Notes: generated by a model from the sequence alone, not told the origin. Counted from the first letter of the stretch, positions 16,154-26,039 are shown. The stretch: 64,000 bases of DNA from Bin80 sp965220365 (GCA_965220365.1 OZ244823.1:620001-684000); one strand, 5' to 3'. Numbers and translations: made by a program.

Positions 16154-16155
16154 TA

Positions 16156-16163
16156 GATCAGAT
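16156..16163. repeat. Target-site duplication, left copy (ISL3 element)
   Basis: GATCAGAT at 16156-16163 is repeated exactly at 17446-17453 on the other side of the ISL3-family element. Eight bases is the usual duplication length for ISL3. Confidence 0.9.
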
Positions 16164-17445
16164 GGTTCTACCGCGAATATTGTGGATAGAGATCTAAACC
16201 TCCATGGAAAAAGAGGATAGCGCTTCGGAAGTTCTCGAATTTTCTGTATCCTCTTGCAACGGTTTTGATTTCTTGGATTTTGCCGTTGATTCGCTCGGCT
16301 CTGGCATTGGACTGTTCATGACACAGCGCATTGCAGACACCTTCTCGGTGTCGTTCAAACATCTCGGCGATCTGGATGAGCTCCTTTACGGCCTCCTCGT
16401 TCACCTGCTCAAGCCAGAGTTCAAAGTACTTTTTTGCCTCCGCGAAAGTGCGGCATCGAAAGATGGCCTTGAAGTCCTCTCTGAGCCTCCAGGCAATGCT
16501 GACTTGCAAGTTCAATTTCTGGATGGCCTGGAAAATCTCTTCCTGATTTACAGTGCGGTTCGCTTCGTTTTTCAGGAGTGCGTAGCGGCTCTGTTTGAGC
16601 GCATCGTGCTGCTTGACCTCGCGTCTGCGCACTTGATCGATCGCTTTGTTGAGATACTGGATCAAATGAAAACGATCATGGATCAGCGTGGCGTTCGGGA
16701 ACAGCTCTGTGATGCAAGAAATGTAGGCCTTCCACATATCCGTCGTAATGGTCTGGACCTCGTCCTTTAGATCCCCCAGAAGCCCCTCTAACAGGGCTGT
16801 TACGCTGGATTTGTCGCGTCCCTGTCCCACATCAAGGACCACACCCCGTTCGGAATCACTCACCACCGTTGCATATTTGTGGCCGCGATGAATCGCCTTC
16901 TCATCCACACTCACATGCGAAATGCTCTGTAGCGCACGTCTGCGTTCCCCACGTTCCACACTGCGGTGCAGGATGCGATTCACCACATCAAATTTGCAAC
17001 GAAGCAACTGCGCCGTCTTGGTTTGATTCTTCGTCGCTTGCAGCAATCGAATCGTCCAGGATTCAAAGGCTTCCGTATAGCGCTGCGAAGCACTTGACCA
17101 AGGAACCGCTATCGTATTCACCCCCGCAGAAGACTTCACACGAGGGACCCGGCAGTGCACAAAACATTGAAACTGAAACCAGTCCAGATGCCGCCAACAC
17201 CGCCTCTTACGGTGATCATACAATGTCCCCGTCTCCCCGGTCTTCGGGCAGATCAACGCACGACCCGAATGCGAAATGTAGATGTCAATCCGTTGAACTT
17301 TTGCATCCAGATCCATCCGATCAATCTTCCAATCGCTACCTAATTGTAAACTGTGACGCACCGCAATATCTGGAACCGGTTCCATAAAATGTGTAAATTT
17401 GGTGAAAACGAAAAATAATCATTCCACACGAATTGCGGTAGTACC
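16164..17445 (-). mobile_element. ISL3-family insertion sequence (1282 bp, complete)
   Basis: Left terminal repeat GGTTCTACCGCGAATATTGT begins at 16164; the right one, read inward, is GGTACTACCGCAATTCGTGT ending at 17445. By eye they match at 18 of the first 23 positions. The element is flanked by GATCAGAT on both sides and carries one full-length transposase gene. It inserted at the overlap between a DUF1549/DUF1553 gene and a DUF1501 gene. Completeness, intact transposase and perfect target duplication suggest a fairly recent insertion. Confidence 0.92.
16168..17385 (-). CDS. ISL3-family transposase
   Basis: The 405-aa protein has the ISL3 order: an N-terminal domain with LQLGSDWKIDRMDLDAKVQR and WRHLDWFQFQC, a helix-turn-helix region, then the DDE core. 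Candidate catalytic residues are D161 in SVDEKA, D216 in TTDMWKAY, and the late glutamate in ARAERINGKI (about 365). The insertion-domain segment NATLIHDRFHLI is also typical. One cysteine of the usual CPxC N-terminal zinc motif reads as threonine (CPKTG). The gene ends inside the left terminal repeat. It cuts and pastes its own element using DNA ends that begin with GG. Confidence 0.93.
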   Translation of the reverse strand: MEPVPDIAVRHSLQLGSDWKIDRMDLDAKVQRIDIYISHSGRALICPKTGETGTLYDHRKRRCWRHLDWFQFQCFVHCRVPRVKSSAGVNTIAVPWSSASQRYTEAFESWTIRLLQATKNQTKTAQLLRCKFDVVNRILHRSVERGERRRALQSISHVSVDEKAIHRGHKYATVVSDSERGVVLDVGQGRDKSSVTALLEGLLGDLKDEVQTITTDMWKAYISCITELFPNATLIHDRFHLIQYLNKAIDQVRRREVKQHDALKQSRYALLKNEANRTVNQEEIFQAIQKLNLQVSIAWRLREDFKAIFRCRTFAEAKKYFELWLEQVNEEAVKELIQIAEMFERHREGVCNALCHEQSNARAERINGKIQEIKTVARGYRKFENFRSAILFFHGGLDLYPQYSR

Positions 17446-20430
17446 GATCAGATAGATAAATTCCTTTTGATTAAAAATCACATGGCAATATGCCGACCAA
17501 ATTTCCACAGAAGACATCATCTCCTCCGCTCTCAAACCGAGTTCCTCCGCCTCGGTGTTAAGGAAGGACTGTGCTTCCACCAACTCATTCGGCTCCGGAA
17601 GCCTTGCAAATGCCTTTAGGTAAATATGCTCAATCCTAGCCTTAATATCAAAATGAGGCTGTCTTATCAGGAGCTCTCCCCAATGACTGGCCTGTTCAGC
17701 AATGAATGTGTCGTTGAGCATCGTAAGAGACTGTGCAGGGACATTGCTGGAATTACGAGCACCAAAGGTAGAGAACGGGATTGGCATATCAAAGGAGAGC
17801 ATCATCGGCGAGAGAAAATTACGACGGATCGCAATGTAAAGACTTCGACGACCATCTCCATCCAACGGGCCATTGGTAGAGGGGCGGCCTCGCCCTTTCA
17901 TGAACTCGGTCAGATGAATGGGTACCGGGGGGCCGTACATCGTAGGGTTCAGCTTACCAGATACTGCCAAAATACCGTCACGAATCGCTTCCGCTTCTAA
18001 TCTTCGCACAGGATAGTGAGACAGAAGCAGATTAGACGGGTCCAGCTCAAGGATGCCCGCAGGTGGCTCTGAAGAACGCTGAAACGCATCGGAAAGGAGA
18101 ATTTCCCGGAGGGCGGATTTGATGGACCACCCAGACTCTACAAAGCGTAATGCCAAATCGTCCAATAACTCTGGATGTGTCGGTAGACTTCCCTGTGCTC
18201 CAAAATTGTCGACCGTCTCGACGATCCCTCGACCGAATGCATGATGCCATAACCGATTCACCATAACGCGTGCAGTCAGGGGATTCAAAGGATCTATGAT
18301 CGCTTGTGCAAACTCCAGTCGCCCACTGGGTGTCTTGGTAAAAGGAGTGCTTGTTGAATCCAGTGCGGTAAGGAATTGGTGCGGAACGGGCTCGCCATCT
18401 GGAGTTTTGTAGTTGCCGCGTCCGAAGATGGCGCTGGTCACCCGATCCCCTTCCGTCATGCCGATAAAAAATTCTGCAGAGGGCAGGAGTTGTTTGATTT
18501 CCTGTTTTCGACGAACAGGTTCATGGATCTGAGGACGTTGGAGCTCTCCAGATTCCAAGGCTTGATTGATTGCCGCAATCTGCGCTGGGCTGGCCTTTTC
18601 CGCTGCCCAGGCATGAATTGCGGGTTCGAGAGCAGCTTCATTATGCTCTTGGTGTGGCAGATCAAAAGCGGCATCATCGTGCGCTACGGCATAGGCAATC
18701 TCAAAGTAGGATGAATCGTGAACGGTGAGCATATGCTGATCCGTCACAAAGCGGTTTTTATCGTAGGTCCCGACCAGTAATTCCAGATACGCTTTGTGGC
18801 CCTTCCATAAACTCACATCGAACCGGTAGGGGGTCAGTGTGTCACTGCCAAGCTCCTGATCAAGGGCTCCATGGATCGGTGCGCGGATCAGTTGGAAGTT
18901 GTCAATCACCAGCCGCAGAGCGGATTTGTGTCCCTTGGCCATGACCGTAATGGAGTCATGGACGAGCGTGAAGGTGGGGGAGCGGAGAGCACCGGGAAGC
19001 CCCTCTGAGATCTGCCGGCTGCTTGCTGCACGTTCGGTGAGTCGCAGGAAACGCCCTCCCTCAATGAAGGGGGTGCCGTAAAGAGGTGCATCATTGAATG
19101 CAATCCCATCGGCAATCCACCCACTCAGCGCCCCATTGCGGAAATCCCCTATCACCTCCCAAGTCCCGGTGGTGTCCCGTGCGGTTGACGGGCGAGAGAT
19201 CATTCGGCTGGCCGCAACGGCTGGTGTTGTTCTCAGCGATGACTGCCACCTGCTGGCGATATCCGAACGCAAGGTTTGATTGAGACCAATGAGATCCTCC
19301 ACGACCTCCAGGTAGTCGTCCGAGAGGATAGGAACAGGGGTAAAGCGTGCACTCTCAACGATGCCGTAGAGTGAATAGTAATCGCGGGTTGGGATCGGAT
19401 CAAACTTGTGATCATGGCAGCGGGCACAGGCGACGGTTAAGCCCTGAAATGTTTTCGTTGTCACATCAATGATGTTATCAATGCGGTCCGCCTCATCAAT
19501 GCGCGTATCAACAGGACTATGCTTTCCTTCCCCAAGTGCAAAATATGCCGTCCCAATCACCGACTCATTGAACCCGTCATCAGGGTTACGCCTAGGCCGC
19601 TCGAGAACATCCCCGGCAAGGTGCTCCAGAACAAGCTGGTCATAGGGGACGTCTTCGTTGAATGCCCGGATAAGGTAGTCTCGGTATTGCCACGCTCCCT
19701 GAATTGTGAAATCGAATTCGTGCCCTTTCGATTCCGAGTACCGGACGAGATCCATCCAGTGGCGTGCCCAGCGTTCTCCGTATGCAGCAGAAGCGAGCAG
19801 ACTGTCTACAACCCGTGCATAGGCATCGGGAGAGTCATCCCGCTCGAATGCCCAAACCGCGTCAGGTGAGGGGGGAAGTCCGGTCAGCACGTAAGAAGCG
19901 CGTCGAATCAAGCTGGCTCGGGATGCCGGGTTTGCGGGCGTGATCCCTTTTGCTGCAATCTGTTCCTGCAACAGATCATCAATGGAACGCTGATCTTCCG
20001 ACCTCTGTGGTGGAATCAGTGCCCAGTGGGTCTTGTACTGTGCTCCCTGATCAATCCATTTAGAGATGAGCGCAATCTCGTATTCGGTGAGCACTTTGTT
20101 GATCTGGGGAGGTGGCATCCGCTGCTCGGGATCATCTGCCCGAACGCGATGAATGAGTAGACTGCGTTTTGCACTCCATGGAACAATCGCACGCCCGCCA
20201 GGGCGCCTGGCGGTTGCCCCGGCATAGGTGTCAAGGCGAAGGTCAGCTTCCCTCGTGCTGATGTCAGGACCATGACACACATAACAGGAATTCGAGAGGA
20301 TGGGTCGAATATGGTAGTTGAAATCTACCTGGTCCGGCAACGTCGGATCCGACTTTGAGCATCCCAGCAGTGAGACCCCCAATCCGAAGATGATCAAAAC
20401 AATACGATGGCAGGTCAGTGAACCTTCCAT
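17419..20430 (-). CDS. DUF1549/DUF1553 lipoprotein with Planctomycete-type cytochrome c domain
   Basis: The N-terminus is a lipoprotein signal (VSLLGC, Cys at about 24). A PSCyt1-type heme site CYVCH follows at 49-53. DUF1549 lies in the first third and contains a second CxxCH (CARCHDHKFDPIP). A lectin-like middle precedes DUF1553 with NPLTARVMVNRLWHHAFGRG. Such proteins are periplasmic or surface proteins, usually paired with DUF1501; their substrate is unknown, and a redox role is inferred from the heme sites. The last eight residues (GTTAIRVE) and the stop are encoded by the right end of the ISL3 element. The native protein would end YLI with a TAA one base overlapping the DUF1501 start, giving 995 aa. 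Confidence 0.92.
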   Translation of the reverse strand: MEGSLTCHRIVLIIFGLGVSLLGCSKSDPTLPDQVDFNYHIRPILSNSCYVCHGPDISTREADLRLDTYAGATARRPGGRAIVPWSAKRSLLIHRVRADDPEQRMPPPQINKVLTEYEIALISKWIDQGAQYKTHWALIPPQRSEDQRSIDDLLQEQIAAKGITPANPASRASLIRRASYVLTGLPPSPDAVWAFERDDSPDAYARVVDSLLASAAYGERWARHWMDLVRYSESKGHEFDFTIQGAWQYRDYLIRAFNEDVPYDQLVLEHLAGDVLERPRRNPDDGFNESVIGTAYFALGEGKHSPVDTRIDEADRIDNIIDVTTKTFQGLTVACARCHDHKFDPIPTRDYYSLYGIVESARFTPVPILSDDYLEVVEDLIGLNQTLRSDIASRWQSSLRTTPAVAASRMISRPSTARDTTGTWEVIGDFRNGALSGWIADGIAFNDAPLYGTPFIEGGRFLRLTERAASSRQISEGLPGALRSPTFTLVHDSITVMAKGHKSALRLVIDNFQLIRAPIHGALDQELGSDTLTPYRFDVSLWKGHKAYLELLVGTYDKNRFVTDQHMLTVHDSSYFEIAYAVAHDDAAFDLPHQEHNEAALEPAIHAWAAEKASPAQIAAINQALESGELQRPQIHEPVRRKQEIKQLLPSAEFFIGMTEGDRVTSAIFGRGNYKTPDGEPVPHQFLTALDSTSTPFTKTPSGRLEFAQAIIDPLNPLTARVMVNRLWHHAFGRGIVETVDNFGAQGSLPTHPELLDDLALRFVESGWSIKSALREILLSDAFQRSSEPPAGILELDPSNLLLSHYPVRRLEAEAIRDGILAVSGKLNPTMYGPPVPIHLTEFMKGRGRPSTNGPLDGDGRRSLYIAIRRNFLSPMMLSFDMPIPFSTFGARNSSNVPAQSLTMLNDTFIAEQASHWGELLIRQPHFDIKARIEHIYLKAFARLPEPNELVEAQSFLNTEAEELGLRAEEMMSSVEIWSAYCHVIFNQKEFIYLIGTTAIRVE

Positions 20431-20503
20431 GAATATAAGCTAGTCCAATTGCCTTAAATTAAGATATAAAGCGTTGGTTTTTTTCCGTATTCCCGAGAGT
20501 ATC

Positions 20504-21568
20504 ATGGATCTCAGATTTTCATTCATCTTTCTTTGGGCAATCTTAATGGTTGGCTGCAGCGAAAACGCGGTTACAGAAAATCCTGAGGATCCTGAACCGT
20601 ACACCGCATTACGCTCTGTGGCGCCCTTCCCGGTGGGTGTTGCAATTCAGTCGGGCCGATTAGGTTCTGTTCGTCACTCACAGCTTGTCCACACCGTTTT
20701 CAATAGTATAACTGCTGAGTATGAGATGAAGATGAGACACCTGACCAGTTCTTCAGGAAGCTACATCTGGACGCGTGCAGATCGGTTGGTTGCCTTTGCC
20801 AACGAACATGATATGCAGGTTCATGGGCATGCGCTGGTATGGCATCAGTCTACACCATCCTGGCTGGAACACTTCAGCGGAACCGATATGGAGTTTGAGG
20901 ATGCGGTAAAAGACTATATCACCACGGTCGTCCAACGCTATCAGGACGATATCGTAAGCTGGGATGTAATTAACGAGGCGTTTGAGGATGGATCAGGGGA
21001 ATTGCGAAATTCTGTATTCCGCCGTCGGATGGGGCCAGATTATATTGCCCGCCTGTTCCAGTATACCAGAGAGGCCGACCCGGATGTCTTGCTGTTTTAC
21101 AACGATTATGGTACGATTTGGGATGCGGCCAAGCTCGAGTCAATGTTGGCCATGGTGGATGACCTTCAAGCCCGAGGCATTCCCATTGACGGTGTTGGAC
21201 TCCAGATGCACATCACCTATATGTCTCCCTCTCTGAACAACATTGTTGCAGTCATGGACGCCGTCGTTCAGCGGGGGCTTAAGGTTCACATCTCAGAAAT
21301 GGATGTCCGTGTTAATCCTCAGGGAGACCTTTCCGTGCTTACGGATGAGCGGAGCCAGCTTCAGAAGAAGCGTGTAAATGAGATCGTGGCTGCTTTTATG
21401 GATTTGCCCGAAGAAAACCAGTTTGCTATTACCTGGTGGGGGCTGCGGGACCCAGAGAGCTGGTTAATTGATTTTTGGGGCAACCCGGAATGGGGCCTGC
21501 TTTTCGATGCAGAGTATCAACCCAAGCCAGCCTATGAGGGGTTTCTTGAAGCTCTAACCGGAAATTGA
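20504..21568 (+). CDS. GH10 endo-1,4-beta-xylanase, lipoprotein
   Basis: I choose ATG 20504 because it begins a proper lipoprotein signal (lipobox MVGC, Cys18); an in-frame TTG lies 30 bp upstream. The 354-aa product is a compact GH10 catalytic domain. The acid/base glutamate is E158 in WDVINEAF and the nucleophile E265 in HISEMDV. HGHALVWHQSTPSWL and GLQMHITYM are further family markers. It should cleave xylan or arabinoxylan backbones while anchored to an outer or inner membrane leaflet. There is no separate carbohydrate-binding module. It is a single gene, divergent from the DUF1549/DUF1553 gene and convergent with the ATPase gene. Confidence 0.95.
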   Translation: MDLRFSFIFLWAILMVGCSENAVTENPEDPEPYTALRSVAPFPVGVAIQSGRLGSVRHSQLVHTVFNSITAEYEMKMRHLTSSSGSYIWTRADRLVAFANEHDMQVHGHALVWHQSTPSWLEHFSGTDMEFEDAVKDYITTVVQRYQDDIVSWDVINEAFEDGSGELRNSVFRRRMGPDYIARLFQYTREADPDVLLFYNDYGTIWDAAKLESMLAMVDDLQARGIPIDGVGLQMHITYMSPSLNNIVAVMDAVVQRGLKVHISEMDVRVNPQGDLSVLTDERSQLQKKRVNEIVAAFMDLPEENQFAITWWGLRDPESWLIDFWGNPEWGLLFDAEYQPKPAYEGFLEALTGN

Positions 21569-21905
21569 GTATTCCTCGCAAAGTCAGATCAATCTACCAG
21601 ATTTAGTCAGGTTTAGGTCATTTCCCTTATCGGAGCCTAACTTCTTGGCAGAAACAATACATGATTCTCGAACAGGATGAAGGAGATCGCAATAGCCAAG
21701 TAGTTGCAGGCAAACTTTCCATGGTGAAACTTTTACTCCTGCGAGTGCAAGTTAAATGTCGTTTGATACCCTGCCTGCCACTTTGTATCCTGGTTTCTCT
21801 CCGCATCATTTAGCTCCGCCATTGAACGCCCCAAGCATAGTGTTTGGGTCAATACTTGATTGAGGATCCATGATTATTCCACTCGCCCCTTGTTATATGC
21901 CAAAG
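21569..21905. other. Intergenic region without recognisable gene
   Basis: This 337-bp gap lies between the convergent xylanase and ATPase genes. Short open frames exist on both strands but none resembles a known family. No strong terminator hairpin was seen. Confidence 0.5.
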
Positions 21906-23111
21906 TCATGGGTCGAAATCCATACCGGAGCTCCGGTGACCCAAGTGCTGGATGTGCGATGTCTTGTGGGGAAATTCTATCCGCTCGTGGGTGTAATTGT
22001 GCGCCAGCCAATCATACATTGAGGGAATCGGGATAACATAACGTCCGTTCCTCTCATCGATGATCCCCTTTTCTACTGCGCGACGAAATAGCTCCTGCGC
22101 CTTTTCCGCACCGTGATCCTGTGCCAGAGACATCGTGATATCTTCTAACTCCAAACTTCCTCCACGCGAAACATTCGCGAATAATTTTGCGAAGCTACGG
22201 CGCTGTTGTGTACTAAAACCTTTCGCCCGTTGCTTGTAATACTCAGTCCGCCCCGCGTGCCCTGCTTCCAAGACTGTAGTCAATCCCTCTGCAGTCATCA
22301 CACCATTGTCTGTATGCAGTCGATCCAGTGCAGGTCCCACATACGACAGGATGTGCTGAGGCCATCCGTGGGTTTCCTGAGTAATCGCATCAATCCATGC
22401 AGTTGTATCTCCTGTGGCTTTGCCGTCCTTCGTGAGCCAGTCGTGTAGAACCGCACGTTCGGCTTCCTTATCCAATGCCCCCAGTTGCACAAGAGCGTTT
22501 TTCTCAAATCTCGAAATCCCAAGTGTCCCAAAGGCATCTGCCGTAGTTCCCAGTCCTGCTGCAATCAGGATAACTGGTTTGTCTAACTCGTTGTTGTGAA
22601 TCGCGTTGAGCAAGCCGGTTGCGATTCCATACTGCTCTGGTGGAAGAGGAGGAATGGTTGTTTGTAGCATTTGTGCTTCATCCAACTTGAGTAACAGGGG
22701 ATCATCTCCCCTCCGCAGTATCTCCAATGTTGTACGCACAGGCAGTCCAGATTTAACACCGGCTTTAAAAAAAGAGCCTGCGCCGACTTGTGCGGAAGCC
22801 TCTGTAACATCGGGGTGATTTCCCAAGCCAAGAGAGTGGAGTAGTCCATCAGAATTCCATAGCGCTCGCGGGTTTACCCCCACGGTCTTCCATCCTAGCT
22901 CTTCCGCCAACCTCCCACATTCATAAAGAAGTGCAGTTTTTCCTACACCTGGGGCACCTTGAATCAGAAAGGTTGTTCCCCACCCATTTTCGGTTGAGTA
23001 ATTCAAAATTTTACCGAAGGTGCTCAGTATCTTTTTCCGCCCGTGAAAATACTTGGCAGGGCCACGGTCGGGAGCGAAATTAGACGGGACGGATGTCAGG
23101 GCTTCACGCAT
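21906..23111 (-). CDS. AAA-type ATP-binding protein
   Basis: The 401-aa protein has FHGRKKIL near residue 22, a Walker A motif GAPGVGKT at 52-59, and a Walker B-like LLKLDEAQML near 140. The C-terminal part looks helical and winged-helix-like (SLAQDHGAEKAQELFRRAVEKGIIDERNGRYVIPIPSMYDWL). This layout recalls STAND/ORC-like ATPases used in regulation or defence, but no effector or sensor domain is evident. It is a single cytoplasmic gene between the xylanase and the permease, with no operon partner. The gene product could regulate or protect; nothing in the sequence decides. Confidence 0.75.
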   Translation of the reverse strand: MREALTSVPSNFAPDRGPAKYFHGRKKILSTFGKILNYSTENGWGTTFLIQGAPGVGKTALLYECGRLAEELGWKTVGVNPRALWNSDGLLHSLGLGNHPDVTEASAQVGAGSFFKAGVKSGLPVRTTLEILRRGDDPLLLKLDEAQMLQTTIPPLPPEQYGIATGLLNAIHNNELDKPVILIAAGLGTTADAFGTLGISRFEKNALVQLGALDKEAERAVLHDWLTKDGKATGDTTAWIDAITQETHGWPQHILSYVGPALDRLHTDNGVMTAEGLTTVLEAGHAGRTEYYKQRAKGFSTQQRRSFAKLFANVSRGGSLELEDITMSLAQDHGAEKAQELFRRAVEKGIIDERNGRYVIPIPSMYDWLAHNYTHERIEFPHKTSHIQHLGHRSSGMDFDP

Positions 23112-23293
23112 GGTTCTGTCACGCTTGAGTGATCAGATAAGATGCTCACGAATATCACATGAACTTGTTCCTTTGCCCCTCAGCATGCGGATGATGTTTT
23201 CGTGTACGGAATACTCAGTGCACTGAAATGGGCTGATTCGGGAGTTTTGTAAGAGGCTCTAGGCGTGGATAAATACATAGCAGCAGTCAGGTA

Positions 23294-25675
23294 TCATAGC
23301 GGCCACACTACGGGTAAAAAGAAGACAACAAGGAGAAGCAGCAGGACGAAGAGAGGTGCTCCGGTGCGCGTATAGTCCGTCACTTTGTACCCCCCTACAC
23401 TCATAACAAGGAGGTTCACAGGGTGCCCAAAAGGGGTTAGGAACGCACACGATGAGCCCACGGCCACAACCATGAGTAGTGCCTGGGCGGAGATATCCAG
23501 TTCCAAGGCAGTACTCAGTGCGATCGGAGCCACGAGGACTGCCACGGCCGAAGTAGGTACGAATTGCGCTGCAAAGGCACAAAGGAGAAAGAGGCTTCCG
23601 ATCAGGAACCGGGGGCCAGCCTCTGCGGCCCGCCCGATAACCTCGCGTGCTAAAAGTTCGGCGGCGCCAGATTCCTCCATGGCCAGTCCAAGTGCCAACA
23701 TGCCACCAAGCAGGACAACGACGCGCCACTCGATGAGTTTGTACACTTCATTCCCTTTCAGGCAACCGGTGAACACCATGAGGAGTGCCCCAAGAAGTGC
23801 AGCAATATACACCGGAAGGAGGTTGAACGAGGCAGAGAGGATGACCCCAAGCATAATCGCTCCCGCGATCGGGGCGCGGCGCGTTCGAAATACCTCGCTC
23901 AGCTCGGACGTGAGCACCAGGAAACGCAAATCTTTCCCCAGTAACTGAATCTTTTCCCGCCGGCCGTAGACTAGGAGAGCATCTCCGAATTGCAGCGGAG
24001 TTTCACTGAGATGGATATCGGAGTGAATGGTCTCGCCACCGCGCCAGATCGCGAGGGTGGTCAGGCCATAAGAATCCCGAAAGAAGATCTCGCTCAGTGA
24101 CTTGCCCACGAGATTCTTTGAAGTGGGGGAGAGCGTCACCTCTGCAAACCCGGCCTCTTCGGACTCTAATTCCGTGACCATGGAAGGACCATCGGTTTCA
24201 TGGGTCTGGAGTAATTGAAGAGACTCGAACACCACATAGGACTCTGGGCCTCCTTGCACGGTGAGCCGGTCCCCAGATCTTAAAAAGTCGGAGGCACCCG
24301 GAAGGAAGAGATTCTCACCGTCTGATTCGTCGCTGCGCTGGATCTCAAGGACCGTAAGGCCGAAAGCATAGCCGAGACGGGTGGAGGCCAATGTGCGCCC
24401 GTGCAATCCAGAACCTTCCGGTATTTCGAGTTGCGTCAGACAGCGGTGGAGATCATACTCCCGCATGGCGGCGTCAAGGTCCATCCAGGTAATTGCGGCG
24501 AACTCATCTGCGAAGGGGAGTTGTTCCAGCCATTCCTGCCACCCCAGAAAAAGCAGGATGTCTCCTGCTCTCAGTCGGATTTCTTGGAGAGACGTACTGC
24601 GGATCTTTTTCCCACGCTTGATGGCCACGATATGGGCTTGGAAGCGATTGCGAAAATCCAACTCCCGCACTGTACTTCCGGCGATGATGGAAGTGGGTGC
24701 GATTTCCACCTGCACGAAGGCGGCGGTCTCCCTAATCAGAGGTCCCAGAAGGTCTTCCGGCTCCACCTGACTCTTCAGTTGTCCCCACGACCGCAAATCA
24801 TCCATCGCGTTAGGGGAGCCTTTGAAGACGAGCGTATCTTCGGCCTGCAGCACAAACTCCGGTTTCGGGGCCCGAAGGAGGTGCCCATTCCGCTGGACAG
24901 CGAGTAAATTGACTCCCAGGGCACGCCCAAGCTGTGTCTGCACTAGGCTCCGACCGTCAAGAGCCGAGAATTGTGGTATCCGCAGACAGAAAATCGCTTC
25001 GTCCAAAGCATAGCGGTCCCGCAAATCAACTTCCGCCATTGACCGGTCGCTTTTGGAGCGTCGGTCTGGGAGGAAGTGACGTCCAACGAGGATCATGTAC
25101 AGAACACCTAAGACAAGTGCGGCCGTGCCCACCGGAGTGAAGGAGAAGAGCCCGAATTCGCCATGACCTGAGCGTTCAAGAATGGTTGAAAGGAGAATAT
25201 TTGGGCCAGTCCCAATGAGCGTGGTCATCCCTCCCAGGAGCGAGGCAAAAGCGAGCGGGATCAGGAGCCTGGAAGGGCGCATCCCGAGGCGACGGGCGAT
25301 GTCAAGCACCACCGGCAGCAGAAGTGCAGTAGCCGCAATGTTGTTCATCACGCCGGACATAAGCCCGGCAGTGAGCATCATGACCGCGGTAAGACGCACC
25401 GGGGAAGCTCCGGCAAAGCGCATCACCTGGGCGCCGAGGAGGTTTGCGATTCCCGTGCGGTACAACCCTCCACTTAGCACGAGTACTGCTGCAATGGTGA
25501 CGACGGCTGGATTCGCAAATCCTTCAATAGCACGTGTCATAGGGATCACACCACTGATGGCCAGTGCGAGCAGGACGGTGAGTGCCACGCCGTCGTAGCG
25601 CACCCATTCTGTAACAAAAAGAATGATCGCGACCAGGACGATCGCGAGAACGATAATGATATCGGCGCTCAGCAT
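23294..25675 (-). CDS. SLC13/ArsB-type permease with TrkA-C domains
   Basis: The 793-aa integral membrane protein has an N-terminal block of about five helices, a long cytoplasmic middle, and a C-terminal helix block. The middle holds about four TrkA-C/RCK-C-like units, visible as repeated patterns: LDGRSLVQTQLGR with LVFKG; VRELDFRNRF with LLFLG; LHGRTLASTRLGY with LTVQG; and LVGKSLSEIFFRDSYG with LLVYG. The FVPTSAVAVLVAP and TPFGHPVNLLVM segments are typical of the divalent anion:Na+ symporter/SLC13 group. Expected role: Na+-coupled uptake of sulfate or dicarboxylates. Sulfate would fit the sulfatases nearby, but that is inference. Monocistronic. Confidence 0.88.
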   Translation of the reverse strand: MLSADIIIVLAIVLVAIILFVTEWVRYDGVALTVLLALAISGVIPMTRAIEGFANPAVVTIAAVLVLSGGLYRTGIANLLGAQVMRFAGASPVRLTAVMMLTAGLMSGVMNNIAATALLLPVVLDIARRLGMRPSRLLIPLAFASLLGGMTTLIGTGPNILLSTILERSGHGEFGLFSFTPVGTAALVLGVLYMILVGRHFLPDRRSKSDRSMAEVDLRDRYALDEAIFCLRIPQFSALDGRSLVQTQLGRALGVNLLAVQRNGHLLRAPKPEFVLQAEDTLVFKGSPNAMDDLRSWGQLKSQVEPEDLLGPLIRETAAFVQVEIAPTSIIAGSTVRELDFRNRFQAHIVAIKRGKKIRSTSLQEIRLRAGDILLFLGWQEWLEQLPFADEFAAITWMDLDAAMREYDLHRCLTQLEIPEGSGLHGRTLASTRLGYAFGLTVLEIQRSDESDGENLFLPGASDFLRSGDRLTVQGGPESYVVFESLQLLQTHETDGPSMVTELESEEAGFAEVTLSPTSKNLVGKSLSEIFFRDSYGLTTLAIWRGGETIHSDIHLSETPLQFGDALLVYGRREKIQLLGKDLRFLVLTSELSEVFRTRRAPIAGAIMLGVILSASFNLLPVYIAALLGALLMVFTGCLKGNEVYKLIEWRVVVLLGGMLALGLAMEESGAAELLAREVIGRAAEAGPRFLIGSLFLLCAFAAQFVPTSAVAVLVAPIALSTALELDISAQALLMVVAVGSSCAFLTPFGHPVNLLVMSVGGYKVTDYTRTGAPLFVLLLLLVVFFLPVVWPL

Positions 25676-26039
25676 GTGGTGCCAAGAGTGTCGTTCAACA
25701 GATCAGCTCCCGGGTAGTGAAAGCGGCCAGAACAAAGGCATGGGTCGATAGATCGTCGTGGCCACAGGTTTTCCCACATCACGATCCGCTCGTGTACAAA
25801 TGGGGATTTACATTGATTGACATAAAGCAGGCTAACTTGCAGATGTACTCGCATAGGGTTATGGGTGCATTAAACCAATGTCGGGATCTGAATCATATAG
25901 GGGTGATCCATCGCTGCAGGGTGCACACAATCATGATGTTCGTACCAAGTTCAAGGTTCTGCGGCCAGAAGTCAACGGAGAGTTTGGGATTTTTTGCACA
26001 GGTGCCTCCATCTTTGGATCGCGTTAACCGGTTCTCGTG
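25676..26039. other. Intergenic region without recognisable gene
   Basis: A 364-bp stretch upstream of the permease and downstream of the sulfatase. Open frames here show no family resemblance and lack convincing starts. The part next to 25675 probably contains the permease promoter. No RNA gene or repeat was recognised. Confidence 0.5.

Noticed and set aside
16204..16770. 188-aa open frame on the plus strand opposite the ISL3 transposase
   Set aside because: It lies fully antisense to a well-supported transposase gene, and its sequence has no family pattern.
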